DNA from: an uncultured Myxococcales bacterium
GTDB taxonomy: Bacteria; Myxococcota; UBA727; VGSZ01
NCBI GenBank assembly: GCA_903952805.1
Contig: CAJBHN010001050.1
Location: 1 to 7,116, forward strand
Direction: 5' to 3'
DNA length: 7,116 bases
Shown here: one piece after another, positions 4,997 to 7,116 of the stretch
Layout of the letters: the number at the start of each line of letters is the position of its first letter
Numbering within the stretch: the stretch's first letter is position 1
Translations under genes and position numbers: made by a program
The notes under the pieces: model-generated
Database searches by the model: none
What the model saw: only the letters and a program-made list of their open reading frames with translations
Told to the model about the DNA's origin: nothing

Positions 4997-7116
4997 GCGC
5001 CCCTCGCCGGACCCCGCCCCTTGGCTTTTGCCTTGGCAGGCGCCGTGGCCGTCGTCTTCGACGTCGCCGTGGCCTTCGACGTCGCCGTGGCCTTCGACGT
5101 CGCCTTCGTCTTCGACGTCGTCGCTGACTTCGACGTCGCCGTTGACTTCGACGTCGCTGCGGCCGCCACGGTGGACCGCGCTGGTGTCGATGACGCCTTC
5201 GTCGACGACAGAGCCCCGGCAGCGGGAGCCTTCTTCGTGCGGTCCGGCTCGGTGGTGGAAACCGTCATCGTGCGCGACTGCTCCAACACGACCTTGAGCG
5301 ACGCCGTGGTCCGTTCACGGTCGTCGTTGGTCAGCGACAAGATTTCCTGGAGCGCTTCACCAATGGTGTCGAGGTACTTCGTGATGTAGTCGCGCTTCTT
5401 GACCTCATCGATCTCCCGCCGTCGACGACGCAGAAAGCGCTGCAGGCGACGGCCGGCTTCCATCACCGCGAGCCGCATTTCCTTCATCACCTCGGGGTAG
5501 TGGGCGATGGCCTCCTTGGACTCCGACGTATAGGGCACCCACGCCGACGCGATATGCACCAGGATGACCAGAGGGCCCGTGGGCAGCGCCCCCTTGGATT
5601 GCTGGACCTCGTAGGAGCGCCACGGCGCCGACACCACCGCCTTGGTCATCGCGCAGGCCGACGCCTGGTAGAGCAGCGGCACCCGATTGGCGAAGCGGAA
5701 CACCTTGGCGAGTTCGTCGGCGCGCAGACTCTTGGAATAGAGAATCCCGCATTCGACCTGGAATGGATTGCCGCGATAAATCGCCGGCGGCCGCGTGACG
5801 GCGGTGACAAAGACGTTGTCACCCTGCACCAGCACCTCGCCGCCATCTTCGTCTTGCTCGATGCGCACGCGGGTGTCGCCGTCGGCCGACGGTTGGGGCA
5901 CCTCGACGGGGGCGGGAGGCGGCGTCGGCGGGGGTGGGGCCTCCGCCACGGGCCTGCCAAACAGGCCCAGCTGGTCGTCGGCGCTGGCCTTCTTGGCCGC
6001 GGGCTTGACCGCTTTTTCCGACGCCATGCGCTGTGACTTGTTGAGCGCCTGCTGGGCCGCCGCCGCCGCCTCGAGTGCCGCCGCCGCCTCCGCCGCCGCC
6101 GACAACGTGCCCTGCTCGGCCTGATTGCGCTGGGCCGCCGTCAACAACGCCTTCGCCGCCGCCGGTCGCTCCGGCGACAGGTGTTCGAGATCGTCGTCGT
6201 CCATCAAGTTGCTGGCGTCGCCAAACAGGGCGTAGAGGCCCTTGATGAGGGCGGGCTCGCCGATGGGCGACAAGCACGACGTCGGTGGCGCCATCAGCTT
6301 GGTGTTTTGCAGGGTGTTGTAGAGCTTCTCGGCCTGGGGGCGAGACAGGGAGCTGCAGGACCCCGTCGGCGAGAAGCCGGCGTTGACGACGATGTCTTTG
6401 GCGACAGCCGCGGGCACCCGCGAGAAGCTCTCGCACAAAAACGTCTGCAGATGCTGACGGCCGGCGTCCTCCAACATGCGCTGCAGGGTGCCCAGCTCGA
6501 CGCCATGGGGATGGGGCTTGATCTCGATGGGCTCGCGGGGCAGCTCGGCGACGACGCGGGGGCTGTCTTGAATCTCGGTCATCGCCGGCTGGGTCTTGGT
6601 CGCGGCCTTGTTGTATTTGAACAGCACCCGGGCATGGGGGTTGGCGAGCCCCGTCTGCTTCAGGTAGGCCTCGACGCCGTGGCGGCCGGCCTTGTACTGG
6701 CCGAGCAGCAAAATCTCGATGCTTGTGCCCGAGGTCTTGTGCTTCCACCAATCGCCCTGCTCGATGTGGTCGGACTCGATCTTGGGCGCGTTCTTCGCCG
6801 TGTCGATAAACAGCCGGATGCGGTGGGCTTTTTGCCCGGCCTGCTTGCTGATGACCGTCGCGGGCTCTCCCGTCGTCATCTGGCCGTACATGACGGCAGC
6901 CGAAATCCCGATGCCCTGCTGGCCGCGTGACTGCTTGAGCCGATGAAACTTCGAGCCGTACAGCAACTTCGCAAAAATCTTGCCGATCTCATTCTTGGGA
7001 ATACCGGGGCCGTTGTCCTCGATACGCACCAAAAAGCGCGAGGCCTGGCCCACCGGTGTGGCCTCCACCTCGGTCAATTCGACGACGACCTCGGGAAAAA
7101 TGCGCGCCTCTTCACA
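4993..7116 (-). CDS. top6B: DNA topoisomerase VI subunit B, N-terminally incomplete
   Basis: This is the ATPase subunit of the type IIB enzyme that passes one DNA duplex through another; the A subunit makes the cut. The reading frame is open through the right edge; 707 residues are visible, numbered here from the edge. The first residues CEEARIFPE are the end of the N-box helix. DNGPGIP (34-40) and GQQGIGISA (65-73) are the GHKL nucleotide-binding motifs, and SGTSIEI (129-135) follows. Residues 215-300 are the H2TH domain, ending in PPTSCLSPIGE (277-287), which separates it from topoisomerase VIII. The transducer resumes at VTRPPAIYRGNPF and RFANRVPLLYQ (474-484), with Lys492 in TKA probably the switch lysine. 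Between them lies an extra 130-residue Ala/Pro-rich segment (about 301-433). Residues 614-707 are a Lys/Thr/Ala tail. Archaeal B subunits are commonly about 530 residues. The A-subunit gene is not directly downstream. Confidence 0.96.
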   Translation of the reverse strand, partial: CEEARIFPEVVVELTEVEATPVGQASRFLVRIEDNGPGIPKNEIGKIFAKLLYGSKFHRLKQSRGQQGIGISAAVMYGQMTTGEPATVISKQAGQKAHRIRLFIDTAKNAPKIESDHIEQGDWWKHKTSGTSIEILLLGQYKAGRHGVEAYLKQTGLANPHARVLFKYNKAATKTQPAMTEIQDSPRVVAELPREPIEIKPHPHGVELGTLQRMLEDAGRQHLQTFLCESFSRVPAAVAKDIVVNAGFSPTGSCSSLSRPQAEKLYNTLQNTKLMAPPTSCLSPIGEPALIKGLYALFGDASNLMDDDDLEHLSPERPAAAKALLTAAQRNQAEQGTLSAAAEAAAALEAAAAAQQALNKSQRMASEKAVKPAAKKASADDQLGLFGRPVAEAPPPPTPPPAPVEVPQPSADGDTRVRIEQDEDGGEVLVQGDNVFVTAVTRPPAIYRGNPFQVECGILYSKSLRADELAKVFRFANRVPLLYQASACAMTKAVVSAPWRSYEVQQSKGALPTGPLVILVHIASAWVPYTSESKEAIAHYPEVMKEMRLAVMEAGRRLQRFLRRRRREIDEVKKRDYITKYLDTIGEALQEILSLTNDDRERTTASLKVVLEQSRTMTVSTTEPDRTKKAPAAGALSSTKASSTPARSTVAAAATSKSTATSKSATTSKTKATSKATATSKATATSKTTATAPAKAKAKGRGPARGA
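5047..5154 (-). repeat. Six 18-base repeats encoding TSKxxA units in the topoisomerase tail
   Basis: The 108-base block consists of six 18-base units, each encoding a six-residue TSKxxA-like unit (one reads TSKSAT). Two neighbouring units are identical in DNA. The repeats form the core of a tail that carries 13 Lys and 5 Arg but only 2 acidic residues in 94 positions, with no aromatic residue. Such tails resemble histone-H1-like DNA-binding extensions. Confidence 0.9.
5818..6216 (-). other. Low-complexity insertion between H2TH and transducer domains of Top6B
   Basis: This stretch codes for about 133 residues absent from archaeal subunit B as I know it, where the H2TH end leads almost directly into the transducer strand. 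In order it holds an acidic DDDD cluster, a long Ala/Gln/Glu helix (probable coiled coil), a basic KPAAKKA segment, the peptide DDQLGLFG, a Pro-rich run and an acidic DEDGGEVLVQGD end. It keeps the reading frame and flanks intact domain motifs, so it is an inserted linker rather than a frameshift. Confidence 0.75.

Noticed and set aside
5045..5154. The 18-base repeats as a CRISPR array
   Set aside because: The units are directly adjacent with no unique spacers and lie in frame inside a coding region.
4661..5389. A + strand frame with Phe-Asp-Val-Ala repeats opposite the topoisomerase tail
   Set aside because: The repeats are the complement of the TSKxxA units, and the minus strand encodes a protein with clear topoisomerase domains that reads through into this tail.
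6181..6930. A 249-codon + strand frame opposite the topoisomerase ATPase region
   Set aside because: The opposite strand encodes conserved GHKL and H2TH motifs; this frame has no ribosome site or recognisable domain.
7075..7077. A TTG codon as start of the topoisomerase gene
   Set aside because: The frame continues to the window edge with CEEARIFPE, which matches the conserved N-box helix region of the family, so the gene starts outside the window.

Overview
This is a very GC-rich window with dense, mostly abutting genes. It looks bacterial and most like a large-genome lineage of the former Deltaproteobacteria (Myxococcota, Bradymonadota or relatives). The reasons are a secreted protein combining a Gly-Glu repeat linker, MopE-type Asp/Cys-rich metal-binding motifs and C-type lectin-like domains; several predicted surface or lipoprotein products; and a bacterial DNA topoisomerase VI B subunit. 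The lineage is an inference from architecture only. No rRNA, tRNA or marker gene is present to confirm it.

Layout. Three genes run rightwards. (1) Bases 1-1269 are the 3' part of a secreted protein: a 14-unit Gly-Glu linker, a MopE-like motif, a C-type lectin-like domain, a degenerate MopE-like segment and a second C-type lectin-like domain. (2) Bases 1413-2522 are an alpha/beta hydrolase of the enterochelin esterase / esterase D family, with an intact nucleophile elbow. (3) Bases 2759-4438 are a lipoprotein related to S41 (C-terminal-processing/tricorn-like) peptidases. It has the nucleophile serine but no CtpA-type lysine. Two genes run leftwards and converge on these. (4) Bases 4993-7116 are the topoisomerase VI B subunit, whose N-terminus lies beyond the right edge. 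(5) Bases 4580-4996 are a small putative lipoprotein whose GTG start overlaps the topoisomerase stop by four bases.

The gaps are short: 143 bases (1270-1412), 236 bases (2523-2758) and 141 bases (4439-4579). They hold inverted repeats, a 10-base palindrome and a degenerate 12-base tandem repeat. I see no RNA gene, CRISPR array or mobile element.

How the parts work together. The three rightward genes need not form one operon, because the gaps of 143 and 236 bases leave room for promoters. Two of them are extracytoplasmic (lectin-like adhesin, lipoprotein peptidase); the esterase shows no export signal from the chosen start. The topoisomerase is the most remarkable gene. It carries an insertion of about 130 residues between the H2TH and transducer domains, with a QLGLF pentapeptide resembling the bacterial sliding-clamp-binding motif, and a lysine-rich C-terminal tail made of six TSKxxA repeats. 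Both could be bacterial additions that direct the enzyme to replication forks or DNA; this is a hypothesis. The A subunit (Spo11-like) is not immediately downstream.
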